A stretch of 39,878 bases of DNA from Candidatus Abyssobacteria bacterium SURF_17 (lineage in GTDB: Bacteria > Abyssobacteria > SURF-5): the NCBI GenBank assembly GCA_003598055.1, contig QZKI01000021.1:1-39878 (forward strand), in the 5' to 3' direction. Shown one piece after another: positions 1 to 8,822 of this stretch (positions are counted from its first letter, which is position 1; the number at the start of each line of letters is the position of its first letter). Below the pieces are notes generated by a model. That model was not told where the DNA came from, made no database searches, and saw only the letters and a list, made by a program, of their open reading frames with translations. A program made the position numbers and the translations under genes.

Positions 1-86
1 AGGCGTCGGATATAGCTACACGGCATACAGTCAATTCCCGTGGCCGGACTTGCACCGGCTAGACACGCGGCCCTATGGGCTGCAAA

Positions 87-213
87 CCAAGGCACAAAGT
101 CACAAAGAAACATTCCCTCTCTCTTTTCTCTTCGTGTCTTGGTGCCTTGGTGGTTTATATGGCTGCAGCGACTCGCCGCCTTTGCGCTCTTTGCGCCTCG
201 GGTCTGCGACCCT
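87..213. repeat. Imperfect inverted repeat plus degenerate intergenic repeat tails
   Basis: The left arm at 87-110 (CCAAGGCACAAAGTCACAAA) pairs imperfectly with the right arm at 125-150 (TTCGTGTCTTGGTGCCTTGG), forming a long hairpin. It is followed by a TTTGCGCTCTTTGCGCCTC run (181-199) and CGGGTCTGCGACCC (200-213). Similar pieces recur at 5841-5870, 11611-11640, 17708-17742 and 21308-21395. No gene is seen in positions 1-228. This looks like a dispersed non-coding repeat family, not a terminator, because no T-run follows on either side. Confidence 0.6.
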
Positions 214-228
214 TCGCAGTATAGAAGC

Positions 229-2199
229 TCATTTGGCGCGAAGCTGGACGACGCGCTCGCGAAGGCCCGGCAAGTCGGACCGGATGGAAAGAGCGCGTTC
301 GTAGTGCCGGACCGCTTCGTCTTCCAGGCCACGGACCAAGCAAACATTGCCGAGGTTTACGAGGGCATTATAGGACTGCGGGTTCGCCTTAAGCGCGCGC
401 CGGAAATAAGCCGCTGCCTGTTCGAGCTTGTCCTGGCGGGCGTAAAGTATCCCTATCGAGTTGAGTACGACACCCGGACTCGGCGAATTCTTTAAGGCTT
501 CCTCGAACTCTGCGAGGGCTCCGGGATAATGTCCTTCGGCCATGAGGATTCGTCCAAGCTCGTGGTGCGCCGGCGAAAATGCGGGATAGCGTTCGGTCAG
601 GAAAGAGAAGTGTTCCTTCGCCTCTTCCAGCCGTCCTGCCTCGGCCAGCAGTTTCCCAAGCTCGAAGCGTGCTGTGAGGTTTGTCGCATCGAGGGAGATG
701 GCTGTTCGATAAAGGCCTACAGCTTCATTCCAGAGTCCGAAATCCTGATAGACGGCGGCGATATTGTTGTATGAGATTACCGAATCCGGCTGGATGTCGA
801 GCGCGGCCTCGAAGAGCTTGAGCGCTTCCTCATAGCGATTCTGTTGTATGTAGACGATTCCGAGATTATTCAACATACGCACGCTGGCTGGGTTAACCGC
901 GAGCGACTGTTTGAAGAAGGTTTCCTCGTCCCTCCAGTCGCCCGTTCTCCGCACCGTAAGAACCGACAATAGAAGGATTACCACAAAAACAGGTGCGCCC
1001 AACGCGTAAGGCTTCCACCGTCCCCCGAACTGGTCATACATCCTCGTTGATAGTGTCGAGATGAACACGCCGGCCAATGCAAAAAGCCCCATTGACGGAA
1101 GATACAGAAAGTGCTCGGCCATGTACAGGTGCGTCGCAGCGAGAGAAGGGAACACCGGGAGTATGTTCGATGCCGGCAGAAACGTCACGAAGAACCAACC
1201 CAGGCAAAAAACAAGGGTTCGGTCGCGATTCCACCACCGGACGAGCAACACGATGCAGGCGCACACGAGCGCCAAACCGCCGAGGAACGCGGGAGAACTG
1301 ACCGAGCGAATAACCTCGATGCTCCGTTCATAGCTCAAACCCACCGGGAAGAGAAGGAGCTTCCAATACAGGCCAATGCTTGCCAGAATCGTTGCGGCCC
1401 TGACCAGCGCATCCGAGAGCGAACTGACAGCGAAGCCGATCTCATGCTCGATGATGAGTCGCCTGAGCAAGAAGTAGCCAGCCAGAATCAAGATAAACGG
1501 CGCATATGCAGAGCCAGCCTTCCAAAGCGCCTTTCCGGTCTTCAAGCGACCAGTGATGCACAGATCGTAAAGGATGACAATTGCGGGCAAGGTCACCGCT
1601 ATCTCTTTGCTCAAGAGTGCGAGAGCGAAGAAGAAGGTTGACCCTGCAAGGCACCCGAGTCGCCAGCGGTCAATCCGGCGGGAAAAAGAATCGTAGAGAA
1701 GCAAGCTCCCGAGGAAGAACAGAGTGGCGAACAGGTCCGTGCGCCCCATGATATAGCTCACAACGTTCGTGTGCACGGGGGACGAAGCAAAAAGGAGGCT
1801 CGCCCAGAGCGCGCCCCTCTCATCTTGAAGCAACAATCGAAAGAAATAGAAAAAGAGAATGACATTCACAGAGTGTAGGAGGATATTGGTGAGATGGAAC
1901 CCCCCCGGGCGCAGGCCCCACATGAAATAATCCAAGAGCCAAGAAACTGAAATGATCGGTCGATAATGGTAGCTCCCCGACATTCCTTGATTCTCGACAT
2001 CGAAATGCGATTGGGCGAAGAATGTCGGGACAGCACGCCAGCCGTCTTTGACGAGAGGATTGTCGGCTATGAGAATGTTGTCATCCCAGACGAAATCATT
2101 TTGTAGTGCATTCAGATAGATAAGGATGACTAAAATGAAAAGGGCGAGATACGACGCGATGGGGAATGTGCTCCGCTTCTTCATTGTCATCAGCGACAT
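229..2199 (-). CDS. Polytopic membrane protein with C-terminal TPRs, TMTC-like (GT-C fold) glycosyltransferase
   Basis: Probably a cytoplasmic-membrane glycosyltransferase of the TMTC/GT-C type, with substrate unknown. The first ~420 residues form roughly ten hydrophobic helices. The first outer loop has an Asp pair (D39-D40 in NDFVWDDN), where GT-C enzymes place acidic metal-binding residues. From about residue 441 to 644 there are six TPR units of exactly 34 residues each, with heads such as NNLGIVY, YNNIAAVY, FELGKLL, HELGRIL, LNSIGILY and LVNLGNV. Three ATGs fall within the first six codons and none has a convincing ribosome site, so the start is uncertain by up to five residues. It stands alone, with no glycan-synthesis genes beside it, so the target is not indicated. 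The domain architecture is clear; the enzymatic role is inferred from the family. Confidence 0.8.
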   Translation of the reverse strand: MSLMTMKKRSTFPIASYLALFILVILIYLNALQNDFVWDDNILIADNPLVKDGWRAVPTFFAQSHFDVENQGMSGSYHYRPIISVSWLLDYFMWGLRPGGFHLTNILLHSVNVILFFYFFRLLLQDERGALWASLLFASSPVHTNVVSYIMGRTDLFATLFFLGSLLLYDSFSRRIDRWRLGCLAGSTFFFALALLSKEIAVTLPAIVILYDLCITGRLKTGKALWKAGSAYAPFILILAGYFLLRRLIIEHEIGFAVSSLSDALVRAATILASIGLYWKLLLFPVGLSYERSIEVIRSVSSPAFLGGLALVCACIVLLVRWWNRDRTLVFCLGWFFVTFLPASNILPVFPSLAATHLYMAEHFLYLPSMGLFALAGVFISTLSTRMYDQFGGRWKPYALGAPVFVVILLLSVLTVRRTGDWRDEETFFKQSLAVNPASVRMLNNLGIVYIQQNRYEEALKLFEAALDIQPDSVISYNNIAAVYQDFGLWNEAVGLYRTAISLDATNLTARFELGKLLAEAGRLEEAKEHFSFLTERYPAFSPAHHELGRILMAEGHYPGALAEFEEALKNSPSPGVVLNSIGILYARQDKLEQAAAYFRRALKANPQSYNALVNLGNVCLVRGLEDEAVRHYERALSIRSDLPGLRERVVQLRAK

Positions 2200-2591
2200 A
2201 GGAAGAATTCGCTTTTGGTTCTCAATAGGTCAAAAATGTCAACACTTGTGCGATTCTCTCTTTGCGTTTTGGAAGGCGGGAATATTTCGAGAATCCGCGT
2301 ACAATGAATATTTTAGCATGGAAGCGCAGAGAAATCAAGGCGGCAAGGGGGGTTTGCAAGGGCATAGTTCATCCGTGCTTTGACCAGGCCTATAACGGCA
2401 CGTTTTTCAAGCTTTCTCTTATGGTATAGACCAGCATAGCCAAGCTGGGTTTAAGCTTCTCATTCTGAGCGTTTTCGCCCCCGCGGTTGGTGGGGGAAAC
2501 CTGACTAAAGGACACTTTTGCCCGCGATTGTCATTGCGAGCAATCGACCCCTTCAACGCGGGGTGACCTAGGAAAGAAACATTCGAAGCTA

Positions 2592-2695
2592 TCATTGCGA
2601 GCGAGGGGCCGCGGAGCCGAGCGAAGCAATCTCTGAGTGTGTATCTTCAATATTATCAACGAGATTGCTTCGGTCGCATCGCTCCCTCGCAATGA
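2592..2695. repeat. Large palindromic element of the TCATTGCGAG / GAAGCAATCTC type
   Basis: The left arm TCATTGCGAGCGAGG...GCGAAGCAATCTC (2592-2633) is matched by its reverse complement GAGATTGCTTCGGTCG...CCCTCGCAATGA (2661-2695), with an AT-rich loop between. Palindromes of this type are dispersed in many unrelated bacterial genomes. No transposase is seen, so a MITE-like or REP-like non-autonomous element fits best. Confidence 0.7.
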
Positions 2696-2802
2696 CTAAA
2701 CGGTCACTATTTTCTTAGAAGTCGTGCCACGTTCGAAATGGGGGCATGATGAGGTAATCTCCATATGTATCTCCAATTGTGCCAAGGAGATTACTTCGAT
2801 CG

Positions 2803-2850
2803 CCCGGGTCTGCGGCCCCCGGGTCTGTGACGCCTGGGTCTATGACTCTT
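2803..2850. repeat. Three tandem CGGGTCTG-type units
   Basis: Three consecutive degenerate ~15-base units share CCSGGTCTRYG. A related copy, CTCGGGTCTGCGACCC, lies at 198-213, and a diverged one (GGGGCTGCGACCCTGCG) near 9930. These are non-coding and of unknown role. Confidence 0.45.
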
Positions 2851-3044
2851 TGCCGCCTCGCAACGACTGAACAACTGTCAATTCCCCTCCGAGAGGAGGA
2901 CAGGAAACACTGGATGAGAGGTCCCTGCTTTCGTTCAGCATGACGTGAGCAGCATGTGGACTGCATTTGGAACCGCTGAGCGAACCTGCCCAATACGGGC
3001 AGTAGAGGTGCGAGTCGCCTTTCTACGCAGCCCTTTCAGCATCC

Positions 3045-5414
3045 TTAGATGATTGAGGCTTTGGTTCTGAAGGGCGTTGGAGGGCGCCCTCCGATCCTGT
3101 CGGCGAACGTTGGCCTGAACAAGACCATGCAGGCGGGGAGAACGGTAAGCGCTCCGAGGAAGCATGCAACCATATTGAGCGAAACAAGCGCACTCAGCCA
3201 GCGGCTGGGCGGGAAATTCGATATCATGAGGACCAGGAACCCGGCCGTGATCACGAGTGCGTTAAACAGGATGGCGCGCCCCGCCGTGCCGAGCGTTGCC
3301 TGTATTCGCTCCTTGCAGTCGCTGGTTGTCTGTGACAGCCAGCGGTATCGCGCGACAAAGTGTATTGCGTAGTCAACGCCGATGCCGATGCCCATGCCCG
3401 ACAGGAGCGCCGTGGTGACGCCGAGAGGGATGCCCGTTGCGCCCATCAGGCTGAAATTGAGCAACGTGGCGATTGCGACAGGGATGATGCAGAACAACCC
3501 GGCCGTGGGACTCCGGAACATGAGCGAAGTGATGAGAAACACCATCGCGATGGCCGTGAGAATGCTGAGTGTCTGGCCGCGAATGATGAGGTTATTGAAT
3601 GTGTAGGAAGTCATAACATGCCCGGCCAGATGGACCTTCGGCGAAAGTCCTGCGAACAGCCGAGCGGCGGATGCGTTCACGTTTTCTATCACTTTCTTGA
3701 GCACCGGCGAGTGGTCGGAATTAATGCGGATGCGCATGTTGGCTAACCTGTAATCGTAATCAACCACGTCGTCAAAGTCATCGGGGTCGCCGGAGAGCGA
3801 ATAGAGCAGGAGATATTGCGCGACGAGCTCGCGCGAGTTCGGAATACACAAGTATTCTTTCTGGTTCTCGTTCATGACGCGATTCATCCGCTTGATGTAG
3901 TCAGCGAGGGAGAGGGTGGCTCCGACTTCGTCCGTCCGCTCGAGTTCGCGCTGAAGATTTTCTATCGCCCGGAGGATATCGGGCGATTTCATGTCGTCCT
4001 GTTCTTGTCCCTCGATGATGATGTTCAGCGTGTTCGTGCCGCCGAATTTCTGATTGAGGATGGTGTCGGCGATGAGCACCTCGCTGTCCGGCTGGAAATT
4101 GGAGAGCAGACTGCCGTCCACGTACACGCGGAAGAGGCCTGCGACCCCGAAGATGATGACAACTACCGTGATGGTCACGATGGTTTTCGGATGCTCTGCG
4201 ATCCATTGTCCGGACCCCACGAGCGCGCGGGAGAGACGATCCCGGCGGAGTGGGTTAATCTCGGCGTCTGCGCTGGCCTGTTTCAGACCCGGATATCGTA
4301 CGGGCAGGAGAACCAGCCACGCCGGGATGAAGGTGAGCGAGAACACAAGCGCGCTCACAACGCCTATTGCAGTGAATATCCCGAGATACTTGATGGGCAT
4401 CATGTCCGAGGTTGCGAGCGAAAGAAAGCCGGCTGCCGTCGTCAGCGAGGCCATGGTCACCGGCGCCCACATCTGATGCATGGTGCTTATGACAAGCTCT
4501 GTTCGGCCGGTATGAGAGCGCGCGGCTGCTTCTTCATAGTATCGGTTGATTATGTGGATGCCATACGCGAGGCCGATTGCCATCAGCAGCACGGGCAACA
4601 CGGTCGTGACGGCGTACAGCGGGATATTTAAGAGCGCCATGATGCCGAGCGTCCAGAGAACGCTCGAAATCACCACGGTTATCGGAAGCAACACACCGCG
4701 AGCGGTTCGCAGCGTGAGCCAGAGCACAATGAGCGAGACGAGCGTTACGAGCGGCAACGTTTTCCTCATGTCCTCAGCCGCATATCTCCCGATTGTACCC
4801 TCGATGACAGGCCTGCCGGCGATGATGACCTGATTGTCGCCCAGCTCGAAGTCTTCGAGAACCATCCGCTTAATGCGGTCGTACATCTCGACTTTGTCGT
4901 AACCTGTCTCGATCTTCCCGAAGATGGACGTCGCTGCGCCGTCGGGCGAGACAACGTTGTTGATGAACATCTCGTTGTCGAGTGTGGCACGACGAATCTC
5001 GTCCGCAGCCTCCTGCGTCTCGGGCGCGGTTTCCATCAGGCGGACGACTTCCAGGCCGCCCTCGGAGCCGACGATGTTGTCGAGGGTTTGCAGGCTGACG
5101 ATGTCCTCGCCGATGATGCCGTCCAACCCTTCAATCCGCAGGCTGAGCTGCTCGACGAGCTTGAGGGTCTGTGGATTGAACACGCCGTGCGGGCCTTCGT
5201 GGATGATGCCGACGATGATCATCTTCTTGGTGCCGAATATCTCTTCGACCTTCTTGTTATAAATAAAGACGGGGTGATGCTGCGGCATCATCGTTTCGAC
5301 GTCGGTCTCGAGTCGCAGGCTGCGGACCGGAACAGCGATGCCAACCGTGGCGATAAGAACGATGAGTATTGTCGCCTTCGGGAACCGGGCGATAAACTTA
5401 TAGAAACGGTCCAT
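3045..5414 (-). CDS. RND superfamily exporter (MMPL / COG1033 type)
   Basis: Proton-driven exporter of the RND/MMPL superfamily in the cytoplasmic membrane; cargo (lipid or hydrophobic molecule) is not shown. It has the family's internal duplication. There is one helix near residues 14-30, a large periplasmic loop to ~215, and a helix bundle to ~375. A second helix follows at ~413-435, then a second loop to ~605 and a second bundle to ~775. The second-half TM signature GVDYAIHF carries Asp681. The equivalent first-half segment (GLAYGIHI) has Ala283 there, so the halves are asymmetric. At 789 residues it is a normal length for single-polypeptide members. The ATG start is followed directly by a positively charged stretch and TM1; the ribosome site is weak (AAGAGT). 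No adjacent membrane-fusion or outer-membrane partner is present. Confidence 0.88.
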   Translation of the reverse strand: MDRFYKFIARFPKATILIVLIATVGIAVPVRSLRLETDVETMMPQHHPVFIYNKKVEEIFGTKKMIIVGIIHEGPHGVFNPQTLKLVEQLSLRIEGLDGIIGEDIVSLQTLDNIVGSEGGLEVVRLMETAPETQEAADEIRRATLDNEMFINNVVSPDGAATSIFGKIETGYDKVEMYDRIKRMVLEDFELGDNQVIIAGRPVIEGTIGRYAAEDMRKTLPLVTLVSLIVLWLTLRTARGVLLPITVVISSVLWTLGIMALLNIPLYAVTTVLPVLLMAIGLAYGIHIINRYYEEAAARSHTGRTELVISTMHQMWAPVTMASLTTAAGFLSLATSDMMPIKYLGIFTAIGVVSALVFSLTFIPAWLVLLPVRYPGLKQASADAEINPLRRDRLSRALVGSGQWIAEHPKTIVTITVVVIIFGVAGLFRVYVDGSLLSNFQPDSEVLIADTILNQKFGGTNTLNIIIEGQEQDDMKSPDILRAIENLQRELERTDEVGATLSLADYIKRMNRVMNENQKEYLCIPNSRELVAQYLLLYSLSGDPDDFDDVVDYDYRLANMRIRINSDHSPVLKKVIENVNASAARLFAGLSPKVHLAGHVMTSYTFNNLIIRGQTLSILTAIAMVFLITSLMFRSPTAGLFCIIPVAIATLLNFSLMGATGIPLGVTTALLSGMGIGIGVDYAIHFVARYRWLSQTTSDCKERIQATLGTAGRAILFNALVITAGFLVLMISNFPPSRWLSALVSLNMVACFLGALTVLPACMVLFRPTFADRIGGRPPTPFRTKASII

Positions 5415-5927
5415 GAACTATGACTCTTAATGGAGAAGCGATTCCTTGTTCCAATGAGGGAGAATCACGGTAATGCTGGGGTGTTACCATGAAAATGAGT
5501 GATTCTTGAGCCTGATTGAATTATAATGGCTGCGGGAGAGCGTGTCAATGTTCGCCCGACTGAACAAATGAGGGGTTCCGAGGTTCGGGTTTCAGGTCTC
5601 GGGTTGAAACGAGAAACGCAACGCACTTATTCAACCGGAAAGATTTAATAAGGATTTGGAAGTGATCGTTGTTTGTAGGAGCGAACCTCGCGTTCGTCTT
5701 ATTCTTACCCAAGATAATTAATAAGAGTGTCGTGAATCTTCGGGAATCGTGGGCATTTTTTGGATATCTTGTAAGACGAGACTTCTTTGTGGCGAGTTTC
5801 AAAAAAGAAACGACTTCCATCTTCCGCCCGTAATTTTTTCTTTGAGCTCTTTGCGCCTTTGCGGTGAAAAAAATGCTTTGGATAGCAGTGATCTAAAATC
5901 CGAAATAGAAAGAGAGGAGGAATTCTC
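5415..5927. other. Intergenic region between divergent genes with repeat fragments
   Basis: These 513 bases lie between the leftward RND gene and the rightward hydrolase, so promoters for both should lie here; TATAAT occurs at 5522-5527, without a clear -35. Repeat pieces seen are CCGAGGTTCGGGTTTCAGG near 5580 (related to 17639-17671), GTAGGAGCGAACCTCGCGTT at 5675 (palindromic core), and the TCTTTGCGCCTTTGCGGTGA element at 5849-5868. No gene is supported. Confidence 0.45.
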
Positions 5928-6686
5928 GTGAAGGTGACGGTTGTCGGCTCGGGCTGCGGCATCCCAAATCCGAAGCGCGGGTCACCGTGCATCGCGGTGA
6001 GGGGCGGCAAGGAATTGTTTGCGTTTGACCTCGGCCCGGGAGCGCTCAGGGCAATGGGCACGGCGGGAGTCGCATGGGCGGAGCTGGATGCGGTCTTCAT
6101 CACGCATTTTCACACCGATCATATCGGCGACCTGGCGCCGCTCCTTTTTGCGTACAACATTCCTGACACCAACCGCGAATTCCCACTCAGATTGTGCGGA
6201 CCGCCCGGCATAGAGAAGCTGTATGAGAACCTTGTGGCCGCATACGGCGAGTGGCTCGTGCCGAAGCGATATGAACTTTTCATCGAGGAGTTGGCGGACG
6301 CACCGCTTGAAGGCGCTGCATGGAGGCTGGAAATCGCGCCGGCGGAACACAGCCGCCCGGCATATGCATATCGGTTCGAGGCCGACGGCGCGAGCATGGT
6401 GTATTCCGGCGATACGGACTATAGCGAGTCAATCGTCAGTCTTGCGAGCGGGTGCGACCTGCTCATCCTCGAATGCTCGTATCCGAACGAAATCGAGATT
6501 GCCGGTCATTTGATTCCCAGAAAGGCGGCCGATATGGCGCGACGGACAGGATGCAAAAAACTCGTGCTCACGCACATCTACCCCGTCTGCGCCGATTACG
6601 ACCTCATAGCCGAATGCAAGGAGACATACAACGGTGACGTCGTGCTCGCTGAGGATGGGATGGAAATTGAGCTAGCTGCGTTGTGA
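5928..6686 (+). CDS. Metallo-beta-lactamase-fold hydrolase, ribonuclease Z-like
   Basis: Zinc-dependent hydrolase of the metallo-beta-lactamase fold, closest in layout to the RNase Z/arylsulfatase-like subgroup; probably cytosolic, since no signal peptide is seen. The zinc motif HFHTDH is at residues 60-65. Further ligands expected for the fold are H141 (in AEHSR), D162 (in SGDTD) and H216 (in LTHIYP). Its 252 residues are shorter than tRNase Z (~300), and the exosite arm of true tRNase Z is not evident, so a different phosphodiester or ester substrate is possible. The GTG start is set by a strong AGAGGAGG site seven bases upstream. The gene stands alone between a leftward transporter and a rightward membrane protein. 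Fold assignment is firm; substrate is unknown. Confidence 0.85.
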   Translation: MKVTVVGSGCGIPNPKRGSPCIAVRGGKELFAFDLGPGALRAMGTAGVAWAELDAVFITHFHTDHIGDLAPLLFAYNIPDTNREFPLRLCGPPGIEKLYENLVAAYGEWLVPKRYELFIEELADAPLEGAAWRLEIAPAEHSRPAYAYRFEADGASMVYSGDTDYSESIVSLASGCDLLILECSYPNEIEIAGHLIPRKAADMARRTGCKKLVLTHIYPVCADYDLIAECKETYNGDVVLAEDGMEIELAAL

Positions 6687-7041
6687 CGGCCGCTTCTCGG
6701 CAGGCCATAACCCGACCAACTGCGTGCCACAAGGGCATGAAAACCCGACGAACATACAGAGGAGACCTGTCACTCAGTGTCCCTGTGCCCACCGTCGCTA
6801 AGCACATGCGTTCATAATTACGGTCACGTGTTTATGCTTGCCTTTTGTTCGGGTGCTATGGCATTATCTCTGCAAGAAGGAGGGGGGCCGAAGAGCACAC
6901 GGGGCAACTTCCGCGGAACGGGAAATACCGTTTCGGAAGACCTCCGAAGCAGATGCTCTTGAATTCTCCACCTGTAGCAAAGGAAAAGCGGCTGAAGTGC
7001 TTCTTGCGGCGCCGCAAACGCTGTTCCTACGAGGTAACGTC
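6687..7041. other. Leader region upstream of the GT-C-like gene
   Basis: This gap holds no recognisable gene. The frame of the downstream gene stays open back to 6838, but the translated stretch is polar and low in similarity to the mature part, and only the TTG at 7042 has a ribosome site. I see no clear terminator for the upstream hydrolase and no structured RNA motif I can name. Confidence 0.4.
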
Positions 7042-8721
7042 TTGACCACCCGTGCGAAGAGCTATTTTTCAGTTGGCATCATTTCATTGGCGCTCACGCT
7101 CGCGTTCACCTATCCCCAAATAGTGCATCTTGCTTCCGGATGTGTCGAGCCGCCATTTGGCAGGACCAACGACCAATATCTGCATATGTGGGATGCATGG
7201 TGGCTCAAGAAAGCTCTTCTTGAGCTTCATATGAGCCCGTATCACACCCCGCTGGTAAATTACCCCGATGGCGCGAATCTTGCGCTCCAGGAGGTCGGCC
7301 TCGTCAACGGGATTCTTACGATACCCTTTCAATTCGTTCTGCCCAAACCCCACGGCCTGATTCTGGGTTTCAACATAGTGGTAATCTTCTCATTTGTTGC
7401 TTCAGCGTTAGCGATGTATGCTCTCATACACGAGATTACGAATGACCACGCGGTTGCCGCCATGTGCGGTCTGTATTTTGCCTTCATGCCGTATAGGGCA
7501 GCAAGTATCATGAACCAGATTTACCTGAGTACTGAGTGGATTCCTCTCTATATTCTGTTCCTATTGAGAACGATGAAACGTCCTTTGTTGAGGAATTGTA
7601 TTTGGTGTGCCGTCTTTTTCGCGCTCACGCTCCATTCGTCTTACACGTATGCCTTTTTTCTGATCCTCTTCACTGTTGTCTTTGTACCGGTCAAACTTCT
7701 CTCAGAACACAAGGATGTCTTCAATAAATCCGTTATCGTGGCGCTTGGTTCAATTGCCGTATTCTGCTTCATCATCGCCTTGCCGAACCTGGTCATGATA
7801 ACCGCCGGTACTATCAACTGGGCTCAGCCAGTCGAAGTATCCGACATGCTATCCGCCAATGTCGCCGGATATTTTGTCCCACCAGATTTCCAGACAGTCT
7901 ACGGGTTCTTGCTTAGGCATTTCGGCCCTCTTCCCGTTTACACCGGATTTGTCGGCAAGGCTCTATTCTTCACATACACATTGCTGTTCTTTTCCCTATA
8001 TGGAATTCTCACCGGTCCGAAGAGAACTATGGTGGTGTGGATAGTGCTCTTCGCCGTTTTCCTGACGTTTTCGTTGGGAACCAGCCTGCATGTCTCGAAA
8101 TGGAATATTGACATAAAGCTTCCTTATGTCGCCCTTATCAAGTACGTGCCTCTCGCAAGCGCTATGAGGTCGCCTTTTCGTTTCGCGATAGTGGAGCGCA
8201 TTGCGTTCATAGTCCTGGCTGCATACGGCATGAAAACATTCATTGGCGGGTCTGATTCGTCCACCGCAGAGATTCTGAGATATCCGGAAGGAGGCAAGTT
8301 GCGGAACAGAGGTTTCCGGACAGGCCTGATATGCGTATTGCTTTCGCTTGAACTCTGGCACTCTCCTTTTACCTACAGACAGGCCTCGGTCCCCGAGATA
8401 TATTACGAAATCGCTGAGAGAAAAGAGCAGTTCGTGGTGGTTGACCTGCCGGTTGGTCTCAAGTACTTCCTGACACAATACATGTTTTACCAGACTGTTC
8501 ACGAGAAGCCCATTTTGTACGGAAATATCAACAGGCCGGAAGTGGGAGTTGACGAGAGAAGAATAAGATTTGAAGCGCTGCTGAAGAGCGCTTCACGGAA
8601 TGATGCAGAGGTCCTTGATTATTTGCGCAGATATGATGCGGGATACGTCATCGAGCACAGTTTTCCGGATGGAGAAGATGTGGTTATAGCTACCCATCGA
8701 TTGCTCCCGGAACCTTCGTAA
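7042..8721 (+). CDS. Multi-pass membrane protein, GT-C-like (YfhO/ArnT-type organisation)
   Basis: Polytopic membrane protein, about 559 residues, with roughly 11 hydrophobic helices and a soluble C-terminal part. The first outer loop has TNDQYLHMWDAWWLKKAL followed by YPDGANLALQE. Acidic residues in this loop are typical of GT-C glycosyltransferases using polyprenyl-linked sugars. The C-terminal part (VVVDLPVG, LTQYMFYQT, HEKPILYG) resembles the tail found in many bacterial polytopic GT-C/YfhO-like proteins. The start is placed at TTG 7042, where GAGGT lies six bases upstream and the next residues lead directly into TM1. The longer ATG 6838 version would add 68 residues without a ribosome site. 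There are no sugar-biosynthesis neighbours. Function beyond a probable lipid-linked glycosyl transfer role is not shown. Confidence 0.7.
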   Translation: MTTRAKSYFSVGIISLALTLAFTYPQIVHLASGCVEPPFGRTNDQYLHMWDAWWLKKALLELHMSPYHTPLVNYPDGANLALQEVGLVNGILTIPFQFVLPKPHGLILGFNIVVIFSFVASALAMYALIHEITNDHAVAAMCGLYFAFMPYRAASIMNQIYLSTEWIPLYILFLLRTMKRPLLRNCIWCAVFFALTLHSSYTYAFFLILFTVVFVPVKLLSEHKDVFNKSVIVALGSIAVFCFIIALPNLVMITAGTINWAQPVEVSDMLSANVAGYFVPPDFQTVYGFLLRHFGPLPVYTGFVGKALFFTYTLLFFSLYGILTGPKRTMVVWIVLFAVFLTFSLGTSLHVSKWNIDIKLPYVALIKYVPLASAMRSPFRFAIVERIAFIVLAAYGMKTFIGGSDSSTAEILRYPEGGKLRNRGFRTGLICVLLSLELWHSPFTYRQASVPEIYYEIAERKEQFVVVDLPVGLKYFLTQYMFYQTVHEKPILYGNINRPEVGVDERRIRFEALLKSASRNDAEVLDYLRRYDAGYVIEHSFPDGEDVVIATHRLLPEPS

Positions 8722-8822
8722 GATAAGAATAGTACGTCTGATATCCTTCTTCCTGAACCAATGCGCGTCGCCGATTATGCAATGCAACCAACCATCTTTC
8801 TCCGCGGGAAAATGTTGTTCCA

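Larger units (their letters stand above)
2200..3044. other. Repeat-rich intergenic region without a supported gene
   Basis: The 845 bases between two minus-strand genes hold no ORF with protein-like composition or a ribosome site. They contain a large hairpin element (2592-2695), three tandem CGGGTCTG units (2803-2850), a further GCGAGCAATCGACC piece near 2537, and AT-rich sequence at 2200-2330 that probably includes the promoter of the downstream membrane protein. I could not pick out a convincing -35/-10 pair. Confidence 0.5.

Noticed and set aside
3816-4631. 271-codon ORF antisense to the RND exporter
   Set aside because: Composition is that of a shadow frame (many Arg, Asp, Gly, His), and the opposite strand encodes a clear membrane transporter.
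6838-7041. N-terminal extension of the GT-C-like gene
   Set aside because: The frame is open but has no ribosome site, and the residues are polar and unlike the family; TTG 7042 with GAGGT is better.
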